Origin: Pedobacter sp. HMWF019
GTDB lineage: Bacteria; Bacteroidota; Bacteroidia; Sphingobacteriales; Sphingobacteriaceae
Length of the DNA: 47,152 bases
Assembly (NCBI RefSeq): GCF_003061025.1
Contig: NZ_QAIL01000275.1
Span: 1 to 47,152, forward strand
Direction: 5' to 3'
Below are positions 1-7,427 of this stretch, piece by piece (within the stretch, counting starts at the first letter, position 1; each line of letters opens with the position of its first letter). A model generated the notes under the pieces. It searched no databases. It was given only the letters and a program-made list of their open reading frames with translations, and was not told the DNA's origin. Made by a program: the position numbers and the translations under genes.

Positions 1-106
1 GATCTCCTGTTGGTATAGAGGATAAAATGGAAAGTTCGTAAATAAATGTTAATTTAACGGTTAATAACTTAAAAACTTTCCTTAATAACCAAATATCACC
101 ATCAAA

Positions 107-2020
107 ATGAAACACAATTTCCTCTTCCTGATTTTACTTTTATGCACAGCGTTTTCACAGGCTCAAAGCTTGTCAAGTCCTGACCAGAAAATTAGAGTTG
201 ATGTAGCGATATCTTCCGGCCAACCGGTTTACAGTATCTATTTTAACAAGTTTCTGGTACTTCAAAAATCTGCTCTTGGCCTAGACATCAATGGCATTTC
301 TTTTCACGATCAGCTAAAGACAAGTAGCGTCTCCCCTGTTCAAGCCACAGAGGCTCATTACACTATACTAAATGCAAAGAAAAGCGAAATTACCTATAAA
401 GCCAACAAGCGTACATATATATGGAGTAATGTGCAAGGACAGAAGATCAGCGTCACTTTCCAGGTGTCCAACGATGGCGTTGCCTTTCGTTATGAGTTTA
501 CGGGTAAACAAGACCTGCTTAGCACTGTCAATAAGGAATACACCAATTATCATTTCCCGGAAACAGCTAAAGCCTGGCTGCAGCACAAAGCAGAAGCCCA
601 AACAGGTTGGGAACATACCAACCCATCCTACGAAGAAAACTATCAACAAGATATTGCCATTGGCACGTCATCGAAAACCGGTTGGGTTTATCCCGCTCTT
701 TTTAAATCAAATGATATCTGGATGGCCATTACAGAGGCTGGAATGGATGGCAAGTATTGCGGCACTTTTATAAAAAATGAGCCCGGCAGCCCGGTATATC
801 AGATTACTTTTCCAGATACCAGAGAAGTTTTCACTGGCAAAGGATCCTTTCCGGAATCTAAGGGTTCATGGACTTCTCCCTGGAGGGTTATTGCTATTGG
901 TTCTTTAAAGACCATCATGGAGTCTACCCTGGGAACTGATCTCGCCCAGCCTGCGATCCCCTTAAAAGATGCGTCTTTCATCAAACCCGGCCAGGCTTCC
1001 TGGAGCTGGATTATGAGCAAAGACGAATTTATTACCTATGAGGAGCAAAAAAAATATATTGATTATGCTGCAGATATGAAATGGGCTTACATTTTAATAG
1101 ATGTAGATTGGGACACTAAAATAGGTTATGAAAAAATAACTGAACTTGCAGCTTATGCTGCAAAAAAGAATGTGGGTTTATTATTGTGGTACAATTCTGC
1201 CGGAAGCTGGAATACGGTACCTTACCATCCCAAAAATAAATTACTGACCCATGAAAGCCGTGTGGAAGAATTTAGCCGCTTGCAAAAAATAGGTATCAAA
1301 GGAGTCAAGATCGATTTCTTTAATGGCGATGGCCGCTCTATGATTGCTTATTACACCGAGATACTAAAGGATGCTGCAGATTACCAGTTATTGGTTAATT
1401 TCCATGGTGCAACTTTACCAAGGGGTTGGGCAAGAACTTATCCTCACTTAATGACCACCGAAGCAGTAAAAGGTTTTGAAATGATCACTTTTATGCAGGA
1501 GGCAGCAGATCTGGAAGCGACGCATGCAGCGATGCTCCCTTTTACGAGAAATCTGTTTGATCCTATGGATTTTACACCTATGAATCTGTACAAAATCCCT
1601 ACAAATGTGATCCGCAAAACCACAAGTGCTTTCGAATTGGCAACCAGCGTATTATTTCTTTCCGGTATCCAGCATTATGCAGAATCGCCAGAAGGAATGG
1701 CCAAGGTTCCTGCAGATGTAAAAACATTTTTGAGTTCATTGCCCACACACTGGGATGAGGTGAAATTTATAGATGGATTGCCTGGGAAACTCGTAATTAT
1801 CGCTAGAAGAAGTGGTTCTAAATGGTATGTGGCTGGTATAAATGGAGAGGATAAACCAAAGAAAGTTTTGCTCGATTTGTCTGCATTGAAAATGGCTAAA
1901 GCTAAGCTATTTAATGATGGTAAAGAGCCACTTAGCTTTGATATTACCGATGTGAATACCGTACAAAAATACGAAGTGGAATTGAAGGCAAATGGTGGCT
2001 TTGTGTTGACACAGGAATAG
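107..2020 (+). CDS. GH97 family glycoside hydrolase, retaining type (putative alpha-galactosidase)
   Basis: A 637-residue secreted protein with a cleavable signal peptide ending near residue 19 (FSQAQ). It has the three-part GH97 layout: N-terminal beta-sandwich, central (beta/alpha)8 barrel from about residue 290 (GQASWSWIMSKDE), and a C-terminal beta domain. GH97 contains inverting enzymes, which use Glu as base, and retaining enzymes, which use an Asp nucleophile in the barrel. Here the motif GVKIDFFNGDG puts Asp403 at the nucleophile position. Glu452 (TTEAVKGFE) is the likely acid/base, with Glu458 close by. That favours a retaining alpha-galactosidase-like enzyme over an alpha-glucosidase of the SusB type. 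The first ATG after an A-rich leader was chosen as start. It stands alone, is followed by a hairpin terminator, and is on the opposite strand from the polysaccharide locus further right. The exact substrate is not shown by the sequence. Confidence 0.88.
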   Translation: MKHNFLFLILLLCTAFSQAQSLSSPDQKIRVDVAISSGQPVYSIYFNKFLVLQKSALGLDINGISFHDQLKTSSVSPVQATEAHYTILNAKKSEITYKANKRTYIWSNVQGQKISVTFQVSNDGVAFRYEFTGKQDLLSTVNKEYTNYHFPETAKAWLQHKAEAQTGWEHTNPSYEENYQQDIAIGTSSKTGWVYPALFKSNDIWMAITEAGMDGKYCGTFIKNEPGSPVYQITFPDTREVFTGKGSFPESKGSWTSPWRVIAIGSLKTIMESTLGTDLAQPAIPLKDASFIKPGQASWSWIMSKDEFITYEEQKKYIDYAADMKWAYILIDVDWDTKIGYEKITELAAYAAKKNVGLLLWYNSAGSWNTVPYHPKNKLLTHESRVEEFSRLQKIGIKGVKIDFFNGDGRSMIAYYTEILKDAADYQLLVNFHGATLPRGWARTYPHLMTTEAVKGFEMITFMQEAADLEATHAAMLPFTRNLFDPMDFTPMNLYKIPTNVIRKTTSAFELATSVLFLSGIQHYAESPEGMAKVPADVKTFLSSLPTHWDEVKFIDGLPGKLVIIARRSGSKWYVAGINGEDKPKKVLLDLSALKMAKAKLFNDGKEPLSFDITDVNTVQKYEVELKANGGFVLTQE

Positions 2021-2033
2021 TTTTGTTATTTAA

Positions 2034-2075
2034 TTAAAAAAAAGGGTAAGCTCGAGGGCTTACTCTTTTTTTTGT
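2034..2075. terminator. Bidirectional hairpin terminator between GH97 and the GGCT-like gene
   Basis: An A-run, the stem GGGTAAGC / GCTTACTC (one G-T wobble, loop around TCGAG) and a T-run lie between two convergent genes. This is the classic intrinsic terminator layout and can work in both directions. Confidence 0.8.
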
Positions 2076-2121
2076 TTAACGCCTATTGAACAAACCCCCT
2101 GATTGCTCTATACTAAACTTC

Positions 2122-2469
2122 TTATCCACCAGTCATATCTGCACTTACATAGACCCAGGCATTTTTACCCGATTTTAAAGTAACAGCGATTCTTTTATAA
2201 TCGTCTACCTCATAACCATCAGCCTGAATAAGTTCTTCCACAGTGATAGCAAAAACTGTCCCCTCAATACTGTCGCATTCGTTATTTGTTCTGGTAATGA
2301 TAGGATGTTCGCTCAGCCCGCTTGCGGCAATAACAGCCTCATCCTCTATCTTCACCATAGAAAGTTTAAAACCAACAAGATCGTCGGCTTCTCCTTCCAG
2401 TTTTCTGCCAAAGGTATCTAGCTGAACAGGTTCTAGTTGTAATGTTCCATAAGAGAATAAATTTTCCAT
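2122..2469 (-). CDS. Gamma-glutamylcyclotransferase-like (AIG2/GGCT fold) protein
   Basis: A 115-residue cytoplasmic protein that starts MENLFSYGTLQ. The YGTL motif near the N terminus and the later DGYEVDDYKR stretch, with the conserved Glu, are hallmarks of the GGCT/AIG2 fold. Family members cyclise gamma-glutamyl amines or peptides to 5-oxoproline, but many bacterial members have no proven substrate. An upstream TTG at 2487 could add six residues. I prefer the ATG at 2469 because the TTG lies inside a perfect TAnnTTTG promoter box (2485-2492), so that start would fall upstream of the predicted transcript. The gene is monocistronic and convergent with GH97. Confidence 0.75.
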   Translation of the reverse strand: MENLFSYGTLQLEPVQLDTFGRKLEGEADDLVGFKLSMVKIEDEAVIAASGLSEHPIITRTNNECDSIEGTVFAITVEELIQADGYEVDDYKRIAVTLKSGKNAWVYVSADMTGG

Positions 2470-2484
2470 TGTTCTTTTTTGAGA

Positions 2485-2492
2485 CAAAAGTA
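2485..2492 (-). promoter_or_regulatory. Promoter -7 box (TACTTTTG) for the GGCT-like gene
   Basis: This is an exact match to the Bacteroidota -7 consensus TAnnTTTG, about 15 bases upstream of the ATG at 2469. No good -33 TTG box was found at the usual spacing. It argues against the TTG start at 2487. Confidence 0.5.
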
Positions 2493-2581
2493 AACATCTG
2501 TTTAAATTGTTAGAGATTCAATTTCACCATAGTGGTAGTTGCAATGGTCTGCTCCCTCCCTCTGCAATTTGCCACGAAAAA

Positions 2582-3553
2582 CTAAATAACAACAACCAGA
2601 CGTTTTCCGTCTGAAACATCCAGATCCCATAGCGTTGATATATCATCTAGCCTATGGGCAACCGTTTGTACTTTCAACTTTCCTTCCGAGGACAATTGAA
2701 ACATTTCCGGTAAAACCTCAGAAAAAAGTTTTCTTACCTGTTCTTTGGGCCAGCTTCCTAACCCTGAGCCCGTCAGTTGCAAATCTACACTTCTAAGAGT
2801 CGCTGCAGATAGCTGGATCAAATCTCCCGCCATGCTACCAACGGAGACGAACCTTGTTTTATGTGTAAACGACCCATTCCCCATTAAACTTGTTAATATC
2901 ATCTCGGCCGTATGTCCCCACAAATAGTCGATAACCACATCAATGGAGTAAGCCGCATGGATTTCCTTTAAACGTGTAATAAAAGCTTCCTCATCTAGTT
3001 TAATGGAAATGACTTCATCTGCCCCTAGTGACAGCAAGTCCTGTAAAGATTGCTCATTCCTTCCAGTTGCAATGACTTTCTTAGCACCATAATATTTTGC
3101 AATCTGTACCGCTACACGCCCGGTAAAACCTGTAGCACCATTAATGAGCACCACATCCCCTGGCTGAATTTTTGCTTTAAACTTTAAACCCATCGCTGCG
3201 CCGATGACTGCATTTGGCAATGCAGCTGCATCCGCATCACTCAATGCTTCTGGCAGTTTAACTATTCTGTCTTTATGTATAGTGGCCTTTTCTGCCAGCA
3301 TACCACTCACCCCCATTCCATATACTCTGGTTCCATCTTCGAGTAGGCAAACACCGTCACCACCAATCACCCGGCCATTTTCTTTTAGCACCTCGCTGGA
3401 ATAGTGTTTGCCAGAGGCGGTACCCTTATCAAAGTGTTTAATGGCGACAGCTTTGACTCTAACTAAAACCTCATCTTCATTATGTACTGTTGGTTCCGGA
3501 AAATCTACATATTGAGGCAACTCGCCTCTCTGATACATTACTGCTGCTTTCAT
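2582..3553 (-). CDS. Zinc-free MDR-family NAD(P)H:quinone oxidoreductase-like protein
   Basis: A 323-residue cytosolic medium-chain reductase. It has an N-terminal GroES-like domain, then a Rossmann domain whose NADPH-binding loop is GATGFTGRVAVQ near residue 140. The Cys/His zinc ligands of alcohol dehydrogenases are absent, which places it with quinone oxidoreductase-like enzymes that reduce quinones or reactive enones. Transcription appears to start from its own promoter (-7 box at 3603-3610). A 16-bp palindrome at the class II activator position precedes it, and a Crp/Fnr regulator gene lies immediately upstream on the same strand. Physiological substrate unknown. Confidence 0.85.
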   Translation of the reverse strand: MKAAVMYQRGELPQYVDFPEPTVHNEDEVLVRVKAVAIKHFDKGTASGKHYSSEVLKENGRVIGGDGVCLLEDGTRVYGMGVSGMLAEKATIHKDRIVKLPEALSDADAAALPNAVIGAAMGLKFKAKIQPGDVVLINGATGFTGRVAVQIAKYYGAKKVIATGRNEQSLQDLLSLGADEVISIKLDEEAFITRLKEIHAAYSIDVVIDYLWGHTAEMILTSLMGNGSFTHKTRFVSVGSMAGDLIQLSAATLRSVDLQLTGSGLGSWPKEQVRKLFSEVLPEMFQLSSEGKLKVQTVAHRLDDISTLWDLDVSDGKRLVVVI

Positions 3554-3602
3554 ATCTTAATTATTTAGAATTCAATATCTGATCTATAACGAAAAGACAT
3601 CA

Positions 3603-3610
3603 CAAAAGTA
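3603..3610 (-). promoter_or_regulatory. Promoter -7 box (TACTTTTG) for the quinone oxidoreductase gene
   Basis: An exact TAnnTTTG match on the minus strand, about 50 bases upstream of the ATG at 3553, giving a predicted leader of roughly 40-45 nt. Confidence 0.55.
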
Positions 3611-3631
3611 AGCAGGGGTAATTTTCAGATC

Positions 3632-3647
3632 GATAACATATGTTATC
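3632..3647. promoter_or_regulatory. Perfect 16-bp palindrome, candidate Crp/Fnr operator
   Basis: GATAACATATGTTATC is a perfect dyad in the 98-bp gap between the Crp/Fnr gene and the oxidoreductase gene. Its centre (3639.5) lies about 42 bases upstream of the start site predicted from the -7 box at 3603-3610. That is the class II spacing used by Crp/Fnr activators. The link to the neighbouring regulator is inferred. Confidence 0.6.
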
Positions 3648-3651
3648 AAGT

Positions 3652-4236
3652 TTAAAAATGGTCTTTGCCCTTAGCCAGTTTACTTTTTATCCGGCTTAAA
3701 TGAACTGTGCTGACACCAAGATAAGCAGCAATGTAGTGTTGTGGCACCCTCTGTACAATATGCGGCCTGTCTTTTAGCAATTTCTCATAGCGTTGTTCAG
3801 GGGTATCCCGGATAAAAGAAACAAATTCATTGATATAATGGGTTTGACGCTGCGCAGCAATTTGCAGGATCATTTTGAGAAAATCGGGCTCAGCACTTAA
3901 TTCTTCCATCAGTTGCGTAACATATTTCTTAGGCAGTAAATAAACTATGGATGGCTCAATTGTTTCAATGGTAAACTGACTCGGTACATCATTAACAAAA
4001 CTATCAAAAGAAGCCAACCCTTCGTTTTCAAAAAAGAACTGCACTGTTTTATCCTCACCATTATTATTGAAAAAGCTTCTTACACAACCCCGTTCTATAA
4101 ATATATAGTTCAGCGATTTTTTCCCTTCTTCGAGCAGTGTTGTTTTTGCCGGAATGTCCAATCGTTTCTGGAATTCCAGATAGCGTTCCCAATAGGCATT
4201 TAACTGTGGAAATTTTGTTCTAAAATGAAAAAGCAT
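3652..4236 (-). CDS. Crp/Fnr-family transcriptional regulator
   Basis: A 194-residue protein with an N-terminal cyclic-nucleotide-binding-type beta-barrel (about residues 20-125; IPAKTTLLEEGKKSLNYIFI) and a C-terminal helix-turn-helix (QHYIAAYLGVSTVHLSRIK, about 160-185). It has no Fnr-type N-terminal cysteine cluster, so an iron-sulfur sensor is unlikely. The effector is unknown. Bacteroidota have many small Crp-like regulators placed next to a single target gene, and here the neighbour downstream is a quinone oxidoreductase behind a palindromic site. I chose the ATG at 4236 over an upstream TTG (4257) because the family usually starts close to this point. Confidence 0.88.
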   Translation of the reverse strand: MLFHFRTKFPQLNAYWERYLEFQKRLDIPAKTTLLEEGKKSLNYIFIERGCVRSFFNNNGEDKTVQFFFENEGLASFDSFVNDVPSQFTIETIEPSIVYLLPKKYVTQLMEELSAEPDFLKMILQIAAQRQTHYINEFVSFIRDTPEQRYEKLLKDRPHIVQRVPQHYIAAYLGVSTVHLSRIKSKLAKGKDHF

Positions 4237-4358
4237 ATTTGAGCAGTTGACCTGCAAGCTAAGTTAAGGATAATTTAGCTCCATTGTTAAGACCGAATTG
4301 CCCCTCCATAAGAGAAACCATCATTCGATAAAAAAATAAAAAATAATTCTTTGTATTT

Positions 4359-4380
4359 CATAAACTTTATGTAAATTTAC
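4359..4380. repeat. Two adjacent short palindromes upstream of the Crp/Fnr gene
   Basis: CATAAA-C-TTTATG (4359-4371) abuts GTAAATTTAC (4371-4380). Both are perfect dyads in a very AT-rich gap between the DUF1801 gene and the Crp/Fnr gene. They could be operators, but short AT-rich palindromes also occur by chance. Confidence 0.3.
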
Positions 4381-4401
4381 GTTGAGAGCGTTAATTTAAT
4401 G

Positions 4402-4436
4402 AAAAGGGCCCAATCGTAAGATTCGGTCCTTTTTTT
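4402..4436. terminator. Hairpin terminator downstream of the DUF1801 gene
   Basis: The stem AAAAGGGCC-AATC / GATT-GGTCCTTTT (one mismatch, one G-T pair) is followed by a run of seven T on the plus strand. On the minus strand it follows the DUF1801 stop codon by about 20 bases and ends in TTTT. Confidence 0.6.
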
Positions 4437-4456
4437 ATGTGAGTTCATTGGAGAGA

Positions 4457-4879
4457 TCAAGACTTCGTGTAAAGTTGTTTCGTATGTGCCAGTGAATGAT
4501 CCATGAGCTGTATTAAGACACCTATATTGATATCCTCAAGTTTTTTAATATAGATACAGCTTTTACCTGTTTTATGTTTCCCCAATTGTTGTAGCAGCTT
4601 TTCTTTAGTCTCAAAATCTGAAGCCATGTATAAGGATATGGCATTACTCCTGGGTGAAAAGGCAATTAAAGGTGCATCTCCCGCATGTCCACTTTCGTAT
4701 CTATAATGATAGCTACCAAAGCCAATAATCGCCGTTCCCCACATTTTTGGTTCAAATCCACTCTGTTTCTCCATAAGTGCAGCAATCATATAGCTATCTT
4801 TTCGTTTTACCGGGTCATTAATCTTTTCGAGGAAATCCCGAATGCTCTCTGTTGTCTCACTGGTTTTGTTCTTTGCCAT
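4457..4879 (-). CDS. DUF1801 (YdhG-like) small protein
   Basis: A 140-residue soluble protein with no signal peptide. The stretch ALMEKQSGFEPKMWGTAIIGFG and the later YIKKLEDINIGVLIQL match the DUF1801 fold, which belongs to the YdhG/YjbR-like group of unknown function. The start is the ATG at 4879; an upstream TTG (4900) is less likely. It is divergent from the YCII/ECF-sigma pair, a common neighbourhood for such small proteins in Bacteroidota. Two possible -7 boxes on its strand (4907-4914 and 4952-4959, both TAATTTTG) lie upstream. Confidence 0.7.
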   Translation of the reverse strand: MAKNKTSETTESIRDFLEKINDPVKRKDSYMIAALMEKQSGFEPKMWGTAIIGFGSYHYRYESGHAGDAPLIAFSPRSNAISLYMASDFETKEKLLQQLGKHKTGKSCIYIKKLEDINIGVLIQLMDHSLAHTKQLYTKS

Positions 4880-4882
4880 GTG

Positions 4883-4890
4883 TATATTTG
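4883..4890 (+). promoter_or_regulatory. Possible -7 box (TATATTTG) for the YCII/ECF-sigma operon
   Basis: An exact TAnnTTTG match on the plus strand about 106 bases upstream of the YCII ATG, which would give a long leader. The -33 spacing is poor, so this is a weak call. It sits right at the divergent DUF1801 start. Confidence 0.3.
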
Positions 4891-4906
4891 GTTTGAACAA
4901 TCAATT

Positions 4907-4914
4907 CAAAATTA
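4907..4914 (-). promoter_or_regulatory. Possible -7 box (TAATTTTG) for the DUF1801 gene
   Basis: An exact TAnnTTTG match on the minus strand about 28 bases upstream of the ATG at 4879. The same octamer occurs again at 4952-4959, so which one is used cannot be decided from sequence. Confidence 0.35.
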
Positions 4915-4995
4915 AATGTTCTTAAAAAATTAAAGAATTTTGTCCCCATATCAAAATTAAGATCGTTATCAGGGCGGACAATAAATATAAAAAAA

Positions 4996-5337
4996 ATGAA
5001 AGAATTCGCATTAATTTTCAGATTAAATGACACCTCAGACTTCAAACCATCACCTGAACAAATGCAGGAAAGGATGAACTGGCTTGGCAGTATTGCTGCT
5101 CAAAACAAATTGGCAGATAAGGGAAACACGCTTTTACCAATTCCGGGAAGTGCAAAAACCGTAAGGCCAGACAATGTAGTAACAGATGGCCCTTATACTG
5201 AAATCAAAGAATTTATAAGTGGTTACATTATAATTAGAGTAGAGAATATTGAAGAGGCCGTTGAATTGGCAAAAAGTAACCCTATTTTTAAGATTGGGGG
5301 TAATATTGAAGTGAGAGAGATTTTAAAGCGTGACTAA
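4996..5337 (+). CDS. YCII/DGPF-domain protein paired with an ECF sigma factor
   Basis: A 113-residue YCII-related protein (MKEFALIFRLND at the start) with the characteristic DGPYTE motif near residue 75, a variant of the DGPF signature. Its stop codon overlaps the start of the next gene in a TAATG arrangement, so translation of the two is probably coupled. DGPF-type proteins are known to be encoded next to ECF42-type sigma factors with a long C-terminal extension, which is what is seen here. The biochemical role of these proteins is unsettled; they may work with the sigma factor or be its product. Confidence 0.85.
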   Translation: MKEFALIFRLNDTSDFKPSPEQMQERMNWLGSIAAQNKLADKGNTLLPIPGSAKTVRPDNVVTDGPYTEIKEFISGYIIIRVENIEEAVELAKSNPIFKIGGNIEVREILKRD

Positions 5338-6590
5338 TGCAGCAAAACGCAATTTCGCCTGAAGTAATTCTACCGCACTTGTTTAGACAGGAGTATGCCA
5401 AAATAACGGCTGTATTGTGCCGTTATTTTGGCTTGCAACATATTGAAATTGCCGAAGACATTGCCAGTGATACATTTTTGAGAGCATCTGAAAACTGGGC
5501 AGTAAATGGCGTACCTATAAACCCCACTGCCTGGCTTTATACAGTAGCAAAAAATAAAGCCAAAGATTATTTCAAGCACTTGGCCATTTTTGAGACCCAG
5601 GTCAAAAAAGAACTCCCAACAGAGACCATACAAGATGGTCAAGCTTTTGAATTTGACATTAAAATCATAGCAGACAGCCAACTCGAAATGATATTTGCTG
5701 TATGTAACCCAACAAATTCAACAGAGGCACAAATCTGTCTTGCTCTCCAGATTCTCTGTGGTTTTAGCGTAGAAGAGATAGCTAATGCCTTTTTAACAAA
5801 AACGGAAACCATAAAAAAGCGCCTGCAAAGAGCAAGGAATAATCTTCGAAATGAAAATTTTCAAATCGGTGACTTAGGTGCAATGGATATCCAGCAACGG
5901 CTTGACATCGTTTTAAAAACCTTATACCTGCTATTTAACGAAGGTTATTTTTCAAAAACCAACAACCAATTGATTAGAAAGGAATTGTGTTCAGAAGCTG
6001 TCCGGTTAACATTGATTCTTGTAGAAAATCAATTGACCAATACACCTCAAACAAATGCACTGCTAGCCTTAATGTGTTTTCAGAGTTCCCGCCTGGAAGC
6101 ACGGATAAATGACAACGGGGAAGCCATTCTATTTGAACAGCAGGATAAAAGATTGTGGGACCAAACATTGATTGAAAAGGGCAATTATTATTTGGTAAAT
6201 GCTTGTGATGGTCAGGAAATCTCCAAGTATCATTTAGAGGCCGGTATTGCCTATTGGCACACAACATTGACAACTGAAAATAAATGGCCACATATTTTGC
6301 AATTGTACAATCAACTTATCCTGATGGAGTATTCGCCTGTAACCGCACTGAACAGAACTTTCGCTTTTGCACGCGTATATGGAAATGAAAAAGCAATTCA
6401 TGAAGCTGAGCAACTAAAACTCACCGAAAACAGTTATTATCATGAATTACTGGGTCACTTATACTCAGATATTGATTTTGAAGCGGCTATTAACCATTAC
6501 CAAAAAGCAATCGAACTAACAAAATCCAAAACAGAAAGGCAAACCTTAACAAAGGAAATTGAACGGATCAAACAAAAGCAAATAGGGTAA
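5337..6590 (+). CDS. ECF sigma factor with DUF6596/TPR-like C-terminal extension (ECF42-type)
   Basis: A 417-residue protein. Residues about 15-80 form sigma region 2 (IEIAEDIASDTFLRASENW, then PTAWLYTVAKNKAKDYF). Residues about 130-175 form region 4 with a helix-turn-helix (SVEEIANAFLTKTETIKKRLQRARN). The remaining ~240 residues are helical and match the DUF6596 extension with TPR-like repeats (LGHLYSDIDFEAAINHYQKAIEL). Such extended ECF factors usually have no separate anti-sigma factor, and none is found here. The extension is thought to control activity. The overlap with the upstream YCII gene supports joint function. Target promoters are unknown. Confidence 0.88.
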   Translation: MQQNAISPEVILPHLFRQEYAKITAVLCRYFGLQHIEIAEDIASDTFLRASENWAVNGVPINPTAWLYTVAKNKAKDYFKHLAIFETQVKKELPTETIQDGQAFEFDIKIIADSQLEMIFAVCNPTNSTEAQICLALQILCGFSVEEIANAFLTKTETIKKRLQRARNNLRNENFQIGDLGAMDIQQRLDIVLKTLYLLFNEGYFSKTNNQLIRKELCSEAVRLTLILVENQLTNTPQTNALLALMCFQSSRLEARINDNGEAILFEQQDKRLWDQTLIEKGNYYLVNACDGQEISKYHLEAGIAYWHTTLTTENKWPHILQLYNQLILMEYSPVTALNRTFAFARVYGNEKAIHEAEQLKLTENSYYHELLGHLYSDIDFEAAINHYQKAIELTKSKTERQTLTKEIERIKQKQIG

Positions 6591-6616
6591 AGCAAAATCA
6601 CACCCCATTTGCTCTT
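6591..6616. terminator. Weak hairpin between convergent genes
   Basis: AGCAAA / TTTGCT with a 10-12 base loop, followed by CTTTT, sits in the 37-bp gap between the sigma factor and the DUF4397 gene. The stem is short, so this is a tentative terminator. Confidence 0.35.
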
Positions 6617-6627
6617 TTAAGGTTTGA

Positions 6628-7314
6628 TTAATTATGCAGTACTTTATTCAACAGCAAACTCCCGCTGGCTGAATCCGTAAAGTAAAGGGTATAAATTTTA
6701 CCTACCTGGAGATTTGTGATCTCAAAGTTCCCAATCGTATTTCTGGATGCTGTACCAGAGAACTGAAGTGAAAGTGTACCCGGATCTACATATTTATAAC
6801 CGCTCGAAATGTCTCTTGACAGGGTTGTCACCAGATCATCTCCAGCTGAATTCTTTATTTTGATCACAGAAGGGGCTCCATCACTTAAATGGATAAATTT
6901 AATCTTCACTTTACCATTATTTGGAGCAGCAAGATCATCTTCATAAGCTTTAACCCTTGCAGATGACCCCTTACCTGCGAGATAGACTGTAAAACTCACT
7001 CCGTTCGTTGTGTATAGAGAGCCGGTAGCCCATATCGAATTTGTTCCTGCATCTTTAAATTCCATAACCATATTTTTTCCTGATGGTGCATTAATATAGT
7101 CAGATGCATCTGAAAAATTTAATCCTCCATTTACCAATACCGAACCTGCAAGTGAAAAACTCTGCGCTCCGGACGTTGATGCGGCATTGACAACTTTAAT
7201 ATTAAATTGCCCCGAAGGATCGATGGTGTTTTTTTTACATGAAGAGAAACCTAAGGCTGTTGCCACAACGGCCAGGCCTGTAAATAATTTGGTATAAGTT
7301 TTTATTGTTTTCAT
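6628..7314 (-). CDS. DUF4397 domain lipoprotein
   Basis: A 228-residue lipoprotein. The signal peptide ends in GFSSC with the lipidated Cys at residue 26, followed by KK as in many Pedobacter lipoproteins. The rest is beta-rich and fits DUF4397 (IKVVNAASTSGAQSFSLAG and later VKIKFIHLSDGAPSVIKIKN), a family of cell-envelope proteins with Ig-like repeats and unknown function. I placed the start at the ATG at 7314. The open frame extends 28 codons further upstream, but that would bury the signal peptide. It is divergent from the sensor kinase gene. Confidence 0.8.
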   Translation of the reverse strand: MKTIKTYTKLFTGLAVVATALGFSSCKKNTIDPSGQFNIKVVNAASTSGAQSFSLAGSVLVNGGLNFSDASDYINAPSGKNMVMEFKDAGTNSIWATGSLYTTNGVSFTVYLAGKGSSARVKAYEDDLAAPNNGKVKIKFIHLSDGAPSVIKIKNSAGDDLVTTLSRDISSGYKYVDPGTLSLQFSGTASRNTIGNFEITNLQVGKIYTLYFTDSASGSLLLNKVLHN

Positions 7315-7427
7315 AATGGTATTTTGTTTTAACATTGTTTTGCCGAAGGTACTGGCCTCAAACTCAGCCTGTGTATGAAAACGTCGTAAAGCAGGCATAT
7401 TAATTGCCGAATATTGTAAATTTGACC

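Noticed and set aside
372..773. 133-residue open frame inside the GH97 gene
   Set aside because: It is a frame shadow of the GH97 coding sequence, with no domain and no start signal of its own.
7417..7424. Exact TAnnTTTG box (TAAATTTG) before the histidine kinase gene
   Set aside because: It is only three bases from the ATG, so the transcript would start inside the coding region. Treated as chance.
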